Assembly (NCBI RefSeq): GCF_007741495.1
Contig: NZ_CP036262.1
Location: 1,922,001 to 1,986,000 of the forward strand
DNA: 64,000 bases
Reading direction: 5' to 3'
From: Roseimaritima multifibrata
GTDB lineage: Bacteria; Planctomycetota; Planctomycetia; Pirellulales; Pirellulaceae
Part shown: positions 55,136-63,896 of the stretch, piece after piece
Numbering within the stretch: the first letter of the stretch is position 1
Layout: each line of letters opens with the position of its first letter
Notes under the pieces: model-generated
Told to the model about the DNA's origin: nothing
Database searches by the model: none
The model's input: only the letters and a program-made list of their open reading frames with translations
Position numbers and translations under genes: made by a program

Positions 55136-56074
55136 ATGAACTCAGGACCTCGTGCGCGCGGTTTTACTTTGGTGGAATTGTTGGTGGTAATCGCCATTAT
55201 CGGCATTTTGGTCGGTTTGTTGCTTCCCGCGGTCCAGGCGGCTCGCGAAGCGGTGCGGCGAATCAGTTGCCAGAGCAATATGAAGCAAATCGCTTTGGCG
55301 TCGCATAACTATCACGACACCTTCGGGCGTTTTCCCGCCGGTTGGGAATCTGTCGGAACTTCAGGTTCGCCCGGTTGGGGGTGGGCTGCTGCACTGCTTC
55401 CTCAAATGGAACAGACGAATGTCCACGACCGAATTCAATTTTCGCTCCCCATCGATCATCCCGTTCATGCTTCGTTGCTTGAACAGGTGATTCCCTCCTA
55501 TATCTGTCCCAGCGATCCAGGTCCTGACATCTTTTCGATCGGTGAATCCGAAGGGGATGGTCACGGCCATGGCCATGAGGACGAAGACGAACATGAAGAG
55601 GAAGGGCACGAGCACGAGCACGAAGTTGAAAACGTGGATCATACCGATCCGTTATTCCGAATTGCCAAAGCGAACTATGTCGGCGTTTTTGGGACCTTCG
55701 ATTTGCATGACAATCCTTATGCCGGAGACGGATTGTTTTATGGAAATAGTGCTCATAAGTTTCGCGATGCGATCGATGGACTTAGTTCAACGCTGATGTT
55801 TGGCGAACGGAGTAGCAAGCTGGGTGGAGTCGTCTGGCACGGTGTGATCCACGAAGCAAATGCTGCGGAGGCTCGTGTCGTCGGAGTTGCGGACCACGTT
55901 CCCAACGATGCCGTTGGCCACTTCGAGGATTTCAGTAGCCAGCACCCATCAGGGGCGAACTTTTCGTTGGCCGATGGTGCGACTCGTTATCTTGCGGACA
56001 CCATTGATTTAGAGGTGTTTCAGGCGTTGTCGACTCGTAACAATTACGAAGTGATTTCGGCAAACGATTACTAA
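55136..56074 (+). CDS. DUF1559 pseudopilin-like protein with His-rich insert
   Basis: A 312-residue protein with the prepilin-type N terminus [20 protein letters not shown] and [20 protein letters not shown]. The C terminus has the family signature H-x9-DG ([12 protein letters not shown]). Residues of the middle region include a run of His, Glu and Asp ([20 protein letters not shown]) not seen in most members. DUF1559 proteins are abundant in planctomycetes and probably exported by a type II/IV-pilus-like route; their role is not known. The His-rich loop may bind divalent metal, matching the preceding gene. Confidence 0.92.
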   Translation: MNSGPRARGFTLVELLVVIAIIGILVGLLLPAVQAAREAVRRISCQSNMKQIALASHNYHDTFGRFPAGWESVGTSGSPGWGWAAALLPQMEQTNVHDRIQFSLPIDHPVHASLLEQVIPSYICPSDPGPDIFSIGESEGDGHGHGHEDEDEHEEEGHEHEHEVENVDHTDPLFRIAKANYVGVFGTFDLHDNPYAGDGLFYGNSAHKFRDAIDGLSSTLMFGERSSKLGGVVWHGVIHEANAAEARVVGVADHVPNDAVGHFEDFSSQHPSGANFSLADGATRYLADTIDLEVFQALSTRNNYEVISANDY

Positions 56075-56343
56075 AGAGGCGGCTCGTTCGAAGAAGGCTC
56101 TTCCGGGCCGGTTCCGGTCCCCTCGTGGGACAGGTATTGGCTGGTTGGGAGGCGGGTTAAGGGCTGGTTATGTCACCTCATGTGGCATTAATGGAATCCT
56201 GCCGGTCCCTTGTTGAGAAAGTTTTGGTTTTTTGAATCAAGAATTTGCTTGACGGCGGGGGTGCGCGACTCTTACGCTGAGGTTCTTGTCTGGGTGCATC
56301 CACCCAGGTTCCCGCGTTCGGGTCACCTTGGAGGACTCTTATC
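56075..56343 (+). promoter_or_regulatory. Leader region of the helical-bundle gene
   Basis: TTGACG (about 56247) and TACGCT (about 56271) are 18 bases apart and could form a weak promoter. Two small hairpins follow: CTGGGTG/CACCCAG (56290-56307) and CCCG/CGGG (56311-56322). GGAGG at about 56331 is eight bases before the ATG at 56344. The two stem-loops just before a strong ribosome site could tune translation. Confidence 0.4.
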
Positions 56344-56820
56344 ATGTCAGTGAAAACTGCCGTTGGAATCGTTAACGCTACGGTCACGGTCAACCCAGCC
56401 TTTTTGCAAGAGATCAAAGACAGTAACCTGGATCTCTGGCGGACCCGCGATGAAATCCACGCATGCTTCGAATCGATCGAGCCGCGTGCGAAAGTGGCAA
56501 GTCAATTAGTGCGTTTGCTGGATGACCTTCGTGATCATCTGGCTCTTCAGTTTGCACTGGAGGAGGCGTATGGTTTTATCACAGTCGCTCAAGAATTGGC
56601 GATGCCTGAAGCGGCCAACGCGAAACGCCAGCACTGCGCTCTCTATCTTGAGATTAGTGAACTCTGTGAGCGCGCCGAGGAATTACAATATCGAGGATTG
56701 GCGGCCGAGCAATTCGCGTTGATTGTTGAAGAGACGCGGCTATTTGATGCTCGCTGGGATGCTCATGAGCGTTTGGAGAGGCGGTTGGCGGACCGTTCTT
56801 GCAGTCGCGCATCACTTTAG
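56344..56820 (+). CDS. Hemerythrin-like helical-bundle protein, tentative
   Basis: A 158-residue, mostly helical soluble protein with no signal peptide. LLDDLRDHLALQFALEEAYG, AKRQHCALYLEISELCERA and DARWDAHERLERRLA place His and Glu residues where a hemerythrin-like four-helix bundle would hold iron, but the spacing is not a textbook match. It precedes a receiver-domain gene by about 40 bases on the same strand, so the two could be a sensor-regulator pair. If it is not hemerythrin-like, it is an unknown small helical protein. Confidence 0.6.
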   Translation: MSVKTAVGIVNATVTVNPAFLQEIKDSNLDLWRTRDEIHACFESIEPRAKVASQLVRLLDDLRDHLALQFALEEAYGFITVAQELAMPEAANAKRQHCALYLEISELCERAEELQYRGLAAEQFALIVEETRLFDARWDAHERLERRLADRSCSRASL

Positions 56821-56862
56821 TCCTGTTTGGTCGGCCCCCCGGTTCTCTGGAGACGTCTGCGA

Positions 56863-57321
56863 ATGTTTATCGAATCATCCAACAACAAGCCGATGGAAAT
56901 CCTTCTTGTTGAAGACGGGTTGTTAGACGCCCGGATCACAATCCATGCATTGCGTCGGAGCGGCGTTCGGCATCGTTTGACGTTGGTGCGTACGGCAGCT
57001 GAAGCGACGGCGTTCTTGGAGTGCGAAGGGGTTTTTGCTCGCGCTCCGAAGCCCGACCTGTTGCTGCTCGATCTGACGCTTCCCGATGGAGACGGAATCT
57101 CGATACTGCAGGCGATGCGAGACAAGAAAGGGGACCATTTGCCGCCTCCGCCCGTGGTGGTCCTGAGTGCTTCCGATGATGCGGAAACTCAGGCACGTTG
57201 TGCCGCGATGGGGGTGGATGACTTTATTGGCAAACCGGTCAATGAGGACAAGTTCCTGGAAGTTGTCAGGACTCACGAGAACCTCACCAAGTTCAGTGAA
57301 CGGGAAGTTATGAGTGTCTGA
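56863..57321 (+). CDS. Response regulator (Rcp1-like, single receiver)
   Basis: A 152-residue receiver protein: MEILLVEDGLLDARITIHAL (acidic pocket), PDLLLLDLTLPDGDGI (phosphorylated Asp), VVLSASDD and DDFIGKPVNEDKF (Lys). The long loop before the Asp and the DLTLPDGDG form are like the phytochrome-response type Rcp1. There is no output domain. The ATG at 56863 is used; one at 56893 starts right at the first strand. It is probably co-transcribed with the helical-bundle gene. Confidence 0.9.
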   Translation: MFIESSNNKPMEILLVEDGLLDARITIHALRRSGVRHRLTLVRTAAEATAFLECEGVFARAPKPDLLLLDLTLPDGDGISILQAMRDKKGDHLPPPPVVVLSASDDAETQARCAAMGVDDFIGKPVNEDKFLEVVRTHENLTKFSEREVMSV

Positions 57322-57725
57322 GTGGTCGTTTGACACCGTTGGCACGCCTGTCATGGCATAATCGCTATATTCGGCAAGGCCGATGGTCGCTGCGTGATGC
57401 CGTATTTTTCAGCCTTTTTGCGAATTCGCTCCTATCGTTTCCAGGGCTGGTCCGTTACTGTATCTCCTCGTAACGAGCCAATCGAAGTATTCACAGCTTC
57501 GAGTTGAATCGCGTCTTGGTATGGATCAAGGCCGTTTGACTGATGCGAGACGTTTTCGCATCCACGCACCTAATGGGCTCGCCGGCGACAAGTCTTCTAT
57601 GCATTCTCTCCGATTTCGGTCGGTTTCAGCATCTCCGGATACCCTCCGGTTCTGCTTGGTGAACGAAGCGAGTCGCTGTTTGTGCAGTGATTCGTGAACC
57701 GTGTCCGCTCATCGAGCCGCCAATA
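57322..57725. other. Long leader region of the DEAD-box helicase
   Basis: About 400 bases without a supported gene. TTTGACA near 57329 and CATAAT near 57357 are too far apart for a normal promoter. Long 5' leaders are common for cold-shock helicases such as CsdA, and this stretch could play that role; no specific motif was seen. Confidence 0.4.
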
Positions 57726-60290
57726 ATGAATGCTGAAAATACGCCCGTACCGCAACCTGAAAGTGATATCGAACAACTGCTCATCGAGCTGGGACTTCGT
57801 GATCCTGTGGAAGTAGAACCTGCCGCTCCGGTTGCAAAACAAGCTGCTGCTCCGGTTGCTGAAGCCGCCGCTCCGGTTGCTGAAGTCGCCGCTCCGGTTG
57901 CTGAAGAAGCCGCTCCGGTTGCTGAAATCGCCGCTCCGGTTGCTGAAATCGCCGCTCCGGTTGCTGAAATCGCCGCTCCGGTTGCTGAAGTCGCTGCTCC
58001 GGTTGCTGAAGTCGCTGCTCCGGTTGCTGAAGTCGCTGCTCCGGTTGCTGAAGTCGCCGCTCCGGTTGCTGAAGCCGCCGCTCCGGTTGCTGAAGAAGCT
58101 GCTCCGGTCGCTGAAGAAGCTGCTCCGGTCGCTGAAGCCGCTGCTCCGGTCGCTGAAGAAGCCGCTCCGGTTGCTGAAGTCGCCGCTCCGGTTGCTGAAG
58201 TCGCCGCTCCGGTTGCTGAAGTCGCCGCTCCGGTTGCTGAAGCCGCTGCTCCGGTCGCTGAAGAAGCCGCTCCGGTTGCTGAAGTCGCCGCTCCGGTTGC
58301 TGAAGTCGCCGCTCCGGTTGCTGAAGTCGCCGCTCCGGTTGCTGAAGTCGCCGCTCCGGTTGCTGAAGTCGCCGCTCCGGTTGCTGAAGTCGCCGCTCCG
58401 GTTGCTGAAGTCGCCGCTCCGGTTGCTGAAGTCGCCGCTCCGGTTGTTGAAGTTGCTGCGGAACCTGAAGGGTTTGCGGCCATCGCCTTGCATCCGTCCG
58501 TTCAAGAGGCTGTCGAGAAATCGGGTTATACAATTCCGACCGACATTCAGGCCCAGATTATTCCTTACATGTTGGATGGCCGCGATGTTTTGGCTCAGTC
58601 CCAAACGGGAACTGGCAAGACGGCGGCATTTGCACTTCCGATTCTCTCTCGGATCGACACTCAGAAGGGGATCCCGCAGGTCTTGGTTCTGGCTCCAACG
58701 CGAGAGTTGGCGATTCAGGTTGCTAAGTCTTTTTCAACCTATGGCAGATTCGTTCAGGATTTCCGTGGCGTCGCGATTTACGGCGGGCAGGACTACGAAG
58801 CTCAGTTTCGTGCCCTTCGTCGTGGCGTGCAGGTTGTGGTCGGGACCCCAGGTCGCGTGATCGATCACGTCAAGCGTGGGTCGCTTGATCTAAGCCAGAT
58901 CGAATGCTTGGTCTTGGACGAAGCGGACGAAATGCTCAACATGGGATTCTTGGAAGACGTCCAGTTTGTCTTGGACCAGACTCCCAAAGATCGCCAAGTC
59001 GCTCTCTTCTCGGCCACCTTGCCCGCTCCGATTCGCAGTATCGCTCAGCGATACCTGAACAATCCAGCGAAGGTCACCGTTGAGCGGAAGACGATGACAG
59101 CGGAATCGATCCGCCAGCGTGCGGTTCTTGTTCCTGTCCGCAATAAGATCGACGTCCTGCTGCGATTCTTGGAAATCGAGGCGACCGACGGCGTGATTGT
59201 CTTTACGAAAACCCGTGAAGCAACGCTTACCGTTGCAGAAGAATTGAATCAGGCCGGCCTGAAAGCGGTAGCTCTTAATGGAGACATGCCGCAGAAGACT
59301 CGTGAGCGTACGATCGACCAGCTTAAGAACAAGCAGCTGGATATCTTGGTCGCGACCGACGTTGCAGCTCGAGGGTTGGACGTGCCGCGAATCAGCCACG
59401 TCTTCAATTACGACCTGCCGCACGATGGCGAATCTTACGTTCACCGTATCGGGCGAACCGGACGTGCTGGCCGAAGTGGCGAAGCGATCATCTTTCTGAC
59501 GGGCGGCCAGCGAGGCCGATTGTCCGGGATCGAGCGTTTGACCAATCAGCCAATCGAAATCGTGCAGGCTCCATCGGTTGATGAAATCAACGCTCATCGT
59601 ATCGAACGCTTTAAAGAACAGATCACTGAAGTTAGTGCTTCGCAAGATCTGTCGCTCTTTAAAAAGATGATCGCTGAGTACGCAGAGGAAACCGAAAAGC
59701 CGCTCGACATGATCGCAGCAGCACTTGCTGAAATCTGTCAGCAGGGGCGTCCGTTCCTGATGAAGCCTCAGCCGAAAGCAAAGAAGAAGCAGCGAGAAAT
59801 GGAAGATCGCGGCGGCCGCTCTGGTCGCGAGCGAGGCGAATTCCGTGGCGGGCGACCTGCAGGGAGACGTGTTGGGCCACCAGCAGCGGGCATGACTCGT
59901 TACCGGCTTGAAGTTGGAGCTCGCGATGGTGTTCAGCCAGGCAATTTTGTCGGGGCCATTGCCAATGAAGCCGGGATTCAAGGGAATTCCATTGGGCCGA
60001 TTTCGATTCACGAAACCTACAGCACGGTTGATCTTCCCGAAGGAATGCCACGCGACATTTACCAAACGTTGCGGAACACTTGGGTCAGTGGCCGGCAGTT
60101 GCGGATTCGTGTTGCCGGAGACGAGGGAGCCGAAGGCGGTTTCGCTGGAAAGTCCAGCCATTCAAAGCCTTCCCATCATCAAGGCAGCGGGCATGGCGGA
60201 GGTGGCAAAAAGCCATTCCGAAAAAACAAAGCCAAGACCAAGGGACCTGCTCCGCACGCCAAAGCCAAGTTCCAAAAAGGCAAGGCGTAA
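57726..60290 (+). CDS. DEAD-box RNA helicase with 30-copy heptad-repeat N terminus (DeaD/CsdA-like)
   Basis: An 854-residue protein. After a short acidic start (NAENTPVPQPESDIEQLLIE) residues about 32-243 consist of thirty 7-residue repeats of AAPVAEx, where x is V, E, A or I. The helicase core follows: the Q motif region YTIPTDIQAQ, AQSQTGTGKTAAFALPIL near 290, VLDEADEMLNMGF near 398, SATLPAP, and ARGLDVPRISHV with HRIGRTGRAGR. A linker then leads to a DbpA-type RNA-binding domain (RYRLEVGARDGVQPGNFVGA) and a basic Lys/Gly/His tail. It likely remodels rRNA or mRNA structure, as DeaD does. The start at 57726 is preferred to one 39 bases upstream. Confidence 0.95.
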   Translation: MNAENTPVPQPESDIEQLLIELGLRDPVEVEPAAPVAKQAAAPVAEAAAPVAEVAAPVAEEAAPVAEIAAPVAEIAAPVAEIAAPVAEVAAPVAEVAAPVAEVAAPVAEVAAPVAEAAAPVAEEAAPVAEEAAPVAEAAAPVAEEAAPVAEVAAPVAEVAAPVAEVAAPVAEAAAPVAEEAAPVAEVAAPVAEVAAPVAEVAAPVAEVAAPVAEVAAPVAEVAAPVAEVAAPVAEVAAPVVEVAAEPEGFAAIALHPSVQEAVEKSGYTIPTDIQAQIIPYMLDGRDVLAQSQTGTGKTAAFALPILSRIDTQKGIPQVLVLAPTRELAIQVAKSFSTYGRFVQDFRGVAIYGGQDYEAQFRALRRGVQVVVGTPGRVIDHVKRGSLDLSQIECLVLDEADEMLNMGFLEDVQFVLDQTPKDRQVALFSATLPAPIRSIAQRYLNNPAKVTVERKTMTAESIRQRAVLVPVRNKIDVLLRFLEIEATDGVIVFTKTREATLTVAEELNQAGLKAVALNGDMPQKTRERTIDQLKNKQLDILVATDVAARGLDVPRISHVFNYDLPHDGESYVHRIGRTGRAGRSGEAIIFLTGGQRGRLSGIERLTNQPIEIVQAPSVDEINAHRIERFKEQITEVSASQDLSLFKKMIAEYAEETEKPLDMIAAALAEICQQGRPFLMKPQPKAKKKQREMEDRGGRSGRERGEFRGGRPAGRRVGPPAAGMTRYRLEVGARDGVQPGNFVGAIANEAGIQGNSIGPISIHETYSTVDLPEGMPRDIYQTLRNTWVSGRQLRIRVAGDEGAEGGFAGKSSHSKPSHHQGSGHGGGGKKPFRKNKAKTKGPAPHAKAKFQKGKA
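57821..58455 (+). repeat. 21-bp coding minisatellite, about 30 copies
   Basis: The unit is GCCGCTCCGGTTGCTGAAGTC with changes mainly in the last codon and a few GCT/GCC and GTT/GTC silent swaps. It encodes AAPVAEx in the helicase gene. Because the unit is a multiple of three and lacks stops in other frames, three antisense frames also stay open here; none is a gene. Confidence 0.97.
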
Positions 60291-60424
60291 CCGCAGGAGG
60301 CCTAGCCTCTTAATCACGCAGGAGAGTCAGGCGGCGTGCCTCCTACTCTCCGCAAGCATCGTCCGGAGCGTCCGGACTTTTGGGGTGGGGGGTGCTGCGG
60401 CGCAAGTTCGGTGCCATCCTCTTT

Positions 60425-62390
60425 CTTAGCGGAACGGCGCGAGCCGTCCGGCCGCGCAACCTTTGATCGCCAGCGCAATCGAAACGTTCGCGCCGCGCAG
60501 CCAAGTCCCCGGGAAACGCCCGCTTGCTTAGGGGACGGGGATTTTCGCGAGGCGATTTTGCGGGGAGTGCTTATTTAACGTTCGGTATTTTCAAGCCGTT
60601 GAGTCGCTCCTTGCTCTGTCTCTGTCTGCCCCTCTCCCCCTGCCCCTCTCCCCAAAAACAAGCCCTTAATTTGCAGTCGATCGGCCGGGCTGACGAATGG
60701 ATGGTCCGAGATCAAATCTGATGCAAACGTGCTTGCTTTTAGGGCGAGGGGAGCCAGGTTTTTATCCGTTGTAAATTCCAATAACCAGTCGCGCCACTTC
60801 TTAGCGGAACGGCGCGAGCCGTCCGGCCGCACAACCTTTGAACGCCGACGCAATCGAAACGTTCGCGCCACGCAGCCAAGTCCCCGGAAATCGCCCGCTG
60901 CTTGGGGTGAGGGGATTTTCGCGAGGCGATTTTGCGGGGAGTGCCTATTTAACGTTCGGTGTTTTCAAGCCGTTGAGTCGCTCCTTGCCCTGTCTCTGTC
61001 TGCCCCTCTCCCCCTGCCCTTCTCCCCAAAAACAAGCCCTTAATTTGCAGTCGATCGGCCGGGCTGGCGAATCTATGGTCCAATATCAAGCCTGATTTAA
61101 ACGAGCTTGTTTTTAGGGCGAGGGGAGCCAGGTTTTTATCCGTTGTAAATTCCAATAACCAGTCGCGCCACTTCTTAGCGGAACGGCGCGAGCCGTCCGG
61201 CCGCGCACCCTTTGGTCGCTGGTGTAATCGAAACGTTCGCGCTATGCAGCCAAGTCCCCGGAAATCGCCCGCAGCTTGGGGGGAGGGGATTTTCGCGAGG
61301 CGATTTTGCGGGGAGTGCCTATTTAACGTTCGGTATTTTCAAGCCGTTGAGTCGCTCCTTGCCCTGTCTCTATCTGCCCCTCTCCCCCTGCCCCTCTCCC
61401 CAAAAACAAGCCCCTAATTTGCAGTCGATCGGCCGGGCTGACGAATGGATGGTCCGAGATCAAATCTGATTCAAACGTGCTTGCTTTTAGGGCGAGGGGA
61501 GCCAGGTTTTTATCCGTTGTAAATTCCAATAACCAGTCGCGCCACTTCTTAGCGGAGCGGAGCGGCGCGAGCCGTCCGGCCGCGCAACCTTTGATCGCCG
61601 GTGTAATCGAAACGTTCGCGCCACGCAGCCAAGTCCCCGGGAATCGCCCGCAGCTTGGGGGGGGGATTTTCGCGAGGCGATTTTGCGGGGAGTGCCTATT
61701 TAACGTTCGGTATTTTCAAGCCGTTGAGTCGCTCCTTGCCCTGTCTCTATCTGCCCCTCTCCCCCTGCCCCTCTCCCCAAAAACAAGCCCTTAATTTGCA
61801 GTCGATCGGCCGGGCTGACGAATGGATGGTCCAATATCAAACCTGATTCAAGCGAGCTTGTTTTTAGGGCGAGGGGAGCCAGGTTTTTATCCGTTGTAAA
61901 TTCCAATAACCAGTCGCGCCACTTCTTAGCGGAACGGCGCGAGCCGTCCGGCCGCGCACCCTTTGATCGCCGGTGTAATCGAAACGTTCGCGCCACGCAG
62001 CCAAGTCCCCGGGAAACGCCCGCAGCTTGGGGTGAGGGGATTTTCGCGAGGCGATTTTGCGGGGAGTGCCTATTTAACGTTCGGTGTTTTCAAGCCGTTG
62101 AGTCGCTCCTTGCCCTGTCTCTGTCTGCCCCTCTCCCCCTGCCCCTCTCCCCAAAAACAAGCCCTTAATTTGCAGTCGATCGGCCGGGCTGGCGAATCTA
62201 TGGTCCAATATCAAGCCTGATTTAAACGAGCTTGTTTTTAGGGCGAGGGGAGCCAGGTTTTTATCCGTTGTAAATTCCAATAACCAGTCACGCCACTTTT
62301 TAGCGGAACGGCGCGAGCCGTCCGGCCGCACAACCTTTGATCGCCGGCGCAATCGAAACGTTCTCACCGCAAAGCCGGTTCCCCTGGAAG
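60425..62390. repeat. Five and a quarter tandem copies of a 374-377-bp repeat
   Basis: Units begin at 60425, 60800, 61174, 61548, 61925 and 62299 (the last is partial, about 90 bases). Each starts with the REP-like core (CTTAGCGGAACGGCGCGAGC), then CGAAACGTTCGCGCC, a GAGGCGATTTTGCGGGGAGT segment, a pyrimidine-rich run (CCCCTCTCCCCCTGCCC), AATTTGCAGTCGATCGGCCG, and TTTTTATCCGTTGTAAATTC. Open frames on both strands recur with the same period and are repeats of non-coding text. The copies are over 90% alike by eye. Confidence 0.95.
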
Positions 62391-62470
62391 GCACCCGGTA
62401 TTGGTTCCGTCCGGTGGGAATCGCTCCTGATGGCGAGTCCCTGGTGCGTGGGGCCTGTTTCGTGTGGGCG

Positions 62471-62506
62471 TAAAAAAAGAGGACGCATGGATATGCGTCC
62501 TCTTTT
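62471..62506 (-). terminator. Intrinsic terminator of the Cys-rich gene
   Basis: Arms AAAGAGGACGCAT (62476-62488) and ATGCGTCCTCTTT (62493-62505) flank a four-base loop. Read on the minus strand the stem is followed by a run of T from the A-tract at 62472-62475. It lies about 40 bases after the gene at 62547. Confidence 0.88.
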
Positions 62507-62546
62507 CGTCGTTTGGGTTCATGGCTTGCTCGTTGAGCAGGCTGAA

Positions 62547-63161
62547 CTATTTAGCAGCTGGAGCTTCGACCTTAGGTGCAGCTGGAGCTTCGACCTTAGG
62601 TGCAGCTGGAGCTTCGACCTTAGGTGCAGCTGGAGCTTCGACCTTAGGTGCAGCTGGTTTAGCTTCGGCTTTAGGGGCAGCTTTGGCTTCGGCTTTAGGA
62701 GCTGGTTTGGCTTCGGCTTTAGGAGCTGGTTTGGCTTCGGCTTTAGGAGCTGGTTTAGCTTCGGCTTTAGGAGCTGGTTTGGCTTTAGCTTCTGGAGCTG
62801 GTGCTGGAGGAGCTTCTTCGCTGGTTGCTTCTGGAGCTGGAGCAGCTTCTTCGACGACAACCACTTCGCCTACGATCGTTCCTTCCATGATGACTTCTCC
62901 ACCGCAGCAGCTTGGCTGTGGTGCAGGAGCAGGTGTGCCGCAGCAGCTGGGTTGAGCAACTGGTTCGCAGCAGCTGGTGGTCACTTCGCAGCAGCTAGGT
63001 GCTGGTGCACAAGCGGATGTGTGGCAGCCGCCTTTTAGCAGTCCGCCGCCACAACCACGCTTGAACAAGCCGTGGCTGAATAGGCCGCCGGCTTGAGCTG
63101 GGGCGGTTAGGAGGGCTGCAACTGCAAACATGGCGACAAGGGTGAAAGCTTTACGACTCAT
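62547..63161 (-). CDS. Secreted Cys-rich, Pro/Ala/Lys/Glu-repeat protein
   Basis: A 204-residue protein with a signal peptide (FTLVAMFAVAALLTAPAQA). The middle has paired cysteines (PSCCEVTTSCCEPVAQPSCC) and a second pair in QPSCCGG. The rest is low complexity: about six copies of an eight-residue KAEAKPAP unit and four copies of an eight-residue APAAPKVE unit, encoded by 24-bp DNA repeats. This looks like a surface or cell-wall protein cross-linked by disulfides, but the function is unknown. A strong terminator follows. It is transcribed away from the candidate small RNA. Confidence 0.85.
   Translation of the reverse strand: MSRKAFTLVAMFAVAALLTAPAQAGGLFSHGLFKRGCGGGLLKGGCHTSACAPAPSCCEVTTSCCEPVAQPSCCGTPAPAPQPSCCGGEVIMEGTIVGEVVVVEEAAPAPEATSEEAPPAPAPEAKAKPAPKAEAKPAPKAEAKPAPKAEAKPAPKAEAKAAPKAEAKPAAPKVEAPAAPKVEAPAAPKVEAPAAPKVEAPAAK
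62560..62790. repeat. Two 24-bp coding repeats
   Basis: Four copies of GCAGCTGGAGCTTCGACCTT (24-bp unit with AGGT) from about 62577, then four to five copies of a 24-bp unit containing GGAGCTGGTTTGGCTTCGGC. They encode the Ala/Pro/Lys/Glu repeats of the secreted protein. Confidence 0.9.
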
Positions 63162-63542
63162 TGGATTTTGTTCTCCAGAAAGGGAAAAAATTGGCGTTGG
63201 TTGCTTGGGCGGCAGTCCGTGCCAAAAATATGCAAGAGCCTGTTAGCGGCTCGCGTCCCTAGAACCTCAGGTGTGCATATGGTCAGTTCCTGAAGTCCAG
63301 GCGACCAGGATTCTTCGTAAACTTGCCCTAATGAGGTCAATCCTCGGTAGGTGGGGCAAGATAGGCAGCATGGAACGGCCGTGCTGCCTGTCAGTTAGGT
63401 TAGCGGCCAAGTCGTTAAAGTCAATCACGCACCGTTAGGTATTGGAAAAACAACCGAATTTTGAGTTTCTTGGGGTTCGGATGGTCGAATTAAACGTTCT
63501 AATTGGAACGCGATGCATAACCCGGACTAGCCGGAAAGTTCT
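63162..63542. other. Intergenic between divergent transcripts
   Basis: About 380 bases with no supported gene. It should hold the promoter of the Cys-rich protein; no clean hexamer pair was found on the minus strand. Confidence 0.5.
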
Positions 63543-63571
63543 TTGACATTGCTTAATCAACTCGTTACAAT
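63543..63571 (+). promoter_or_regulatory. Strong sigma70-type promoter
   Basis: TTGACA (63543-63548) and TACAAT (63566-63571) are separated by exactly 17 bases, a near-perfect match. Transcription should start near 63578. Confidence 0.8.
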
Positions 63572-63577
63572 GTTCGT

Positions 63578-63809
63578 GAAACACCTACCAACTGGAGGGC
63601 AGACCACGGGAGACTGTCGAAGTCTAAACCACCAAATGCCCCTTCAGAAAAGTGCCCCGCCATACGACTGCGACCCCTTCTCGCAGTAGCCTGCCCAGCC
63701 GCTCTGGCAGTTGTCAGCCGCTTCCTTCGACGTAAGGATGCGAATGACCTAACTGAGACGCGGTCGAAGACTGTGATGCTTCTGTTAAGAAGCTTGTCAC
63801 CGTCTTTTT
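63578..63809 (+). ncRNA. Candidate structured small RNA (about 230 nt)
   Basis: The stretch runs from a consensus promoter to an intrinsic terminator and contains no usable open frame. Local stems are AGACT/AGTCT (about 63610-63625), AGGGCA with TGCCCCT enclosing it, ACTGCGA/TCGCAGT (about 63667-63687), CTGCC/GGCAG (about 63691-63710) and CGC-TCCTT/AAGGA-GCG (63719-63742). I could not match it to RNase P, tmRNA, SRP or 6S motifs. It could also be an attenuated leader of the DUF1501 gene starting 88 bases after the terminator. Confidence 0.5.
63769..63809 (+). terminator. Intrinsic terminator of the small RNA candidate
   Basis: GAC-t-GTGA-t-GCTTCT, loop GTTA, AGAAGC-ttg-TCAC-c-GTC, then five T residues (63805-63809). 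The stem has small bulges but ends directly at the T-tract. Confidence 0.7.
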
Positions 63810-63896
63810 ATTCACAAGACAGCAATCAACAACCCACCTTACGCTGATCTTCTGTTTTCGAGGTTCAGCCCTGCCGACCGTACGGGAGTTTTGACA

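Noticed and set aside
57329-57362. Promoter before the DEAD-box gene (TTTGACA with CATAAT)
   Set aside because: The hexamers are about 21 bases apart, outside the normal range, and no better pairing was found.
57597-58604. Three long antisense open frames over the helicase N terminus
   Set aside because: They are read from the 21-bp repeat, which lacks stops in several frames. Their products are pure repeats with no start signals, while the sense frame continues into a complete DEAD-box domain.
60575-62394. Recurring 68-106-codon frames on both strands in the 375-bp array
   Set aside because: They repeat with the non-coding unit, are truncated differently where the unit length shifts, and have no domain or ribosome site.
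62464-62955. Sense-strand frames opposite the Cys-rich gene
   Set aside because: They consist of translated 24-bp repeats in other frames; only the minus-strand frame has a signal peptide and matching terminator.
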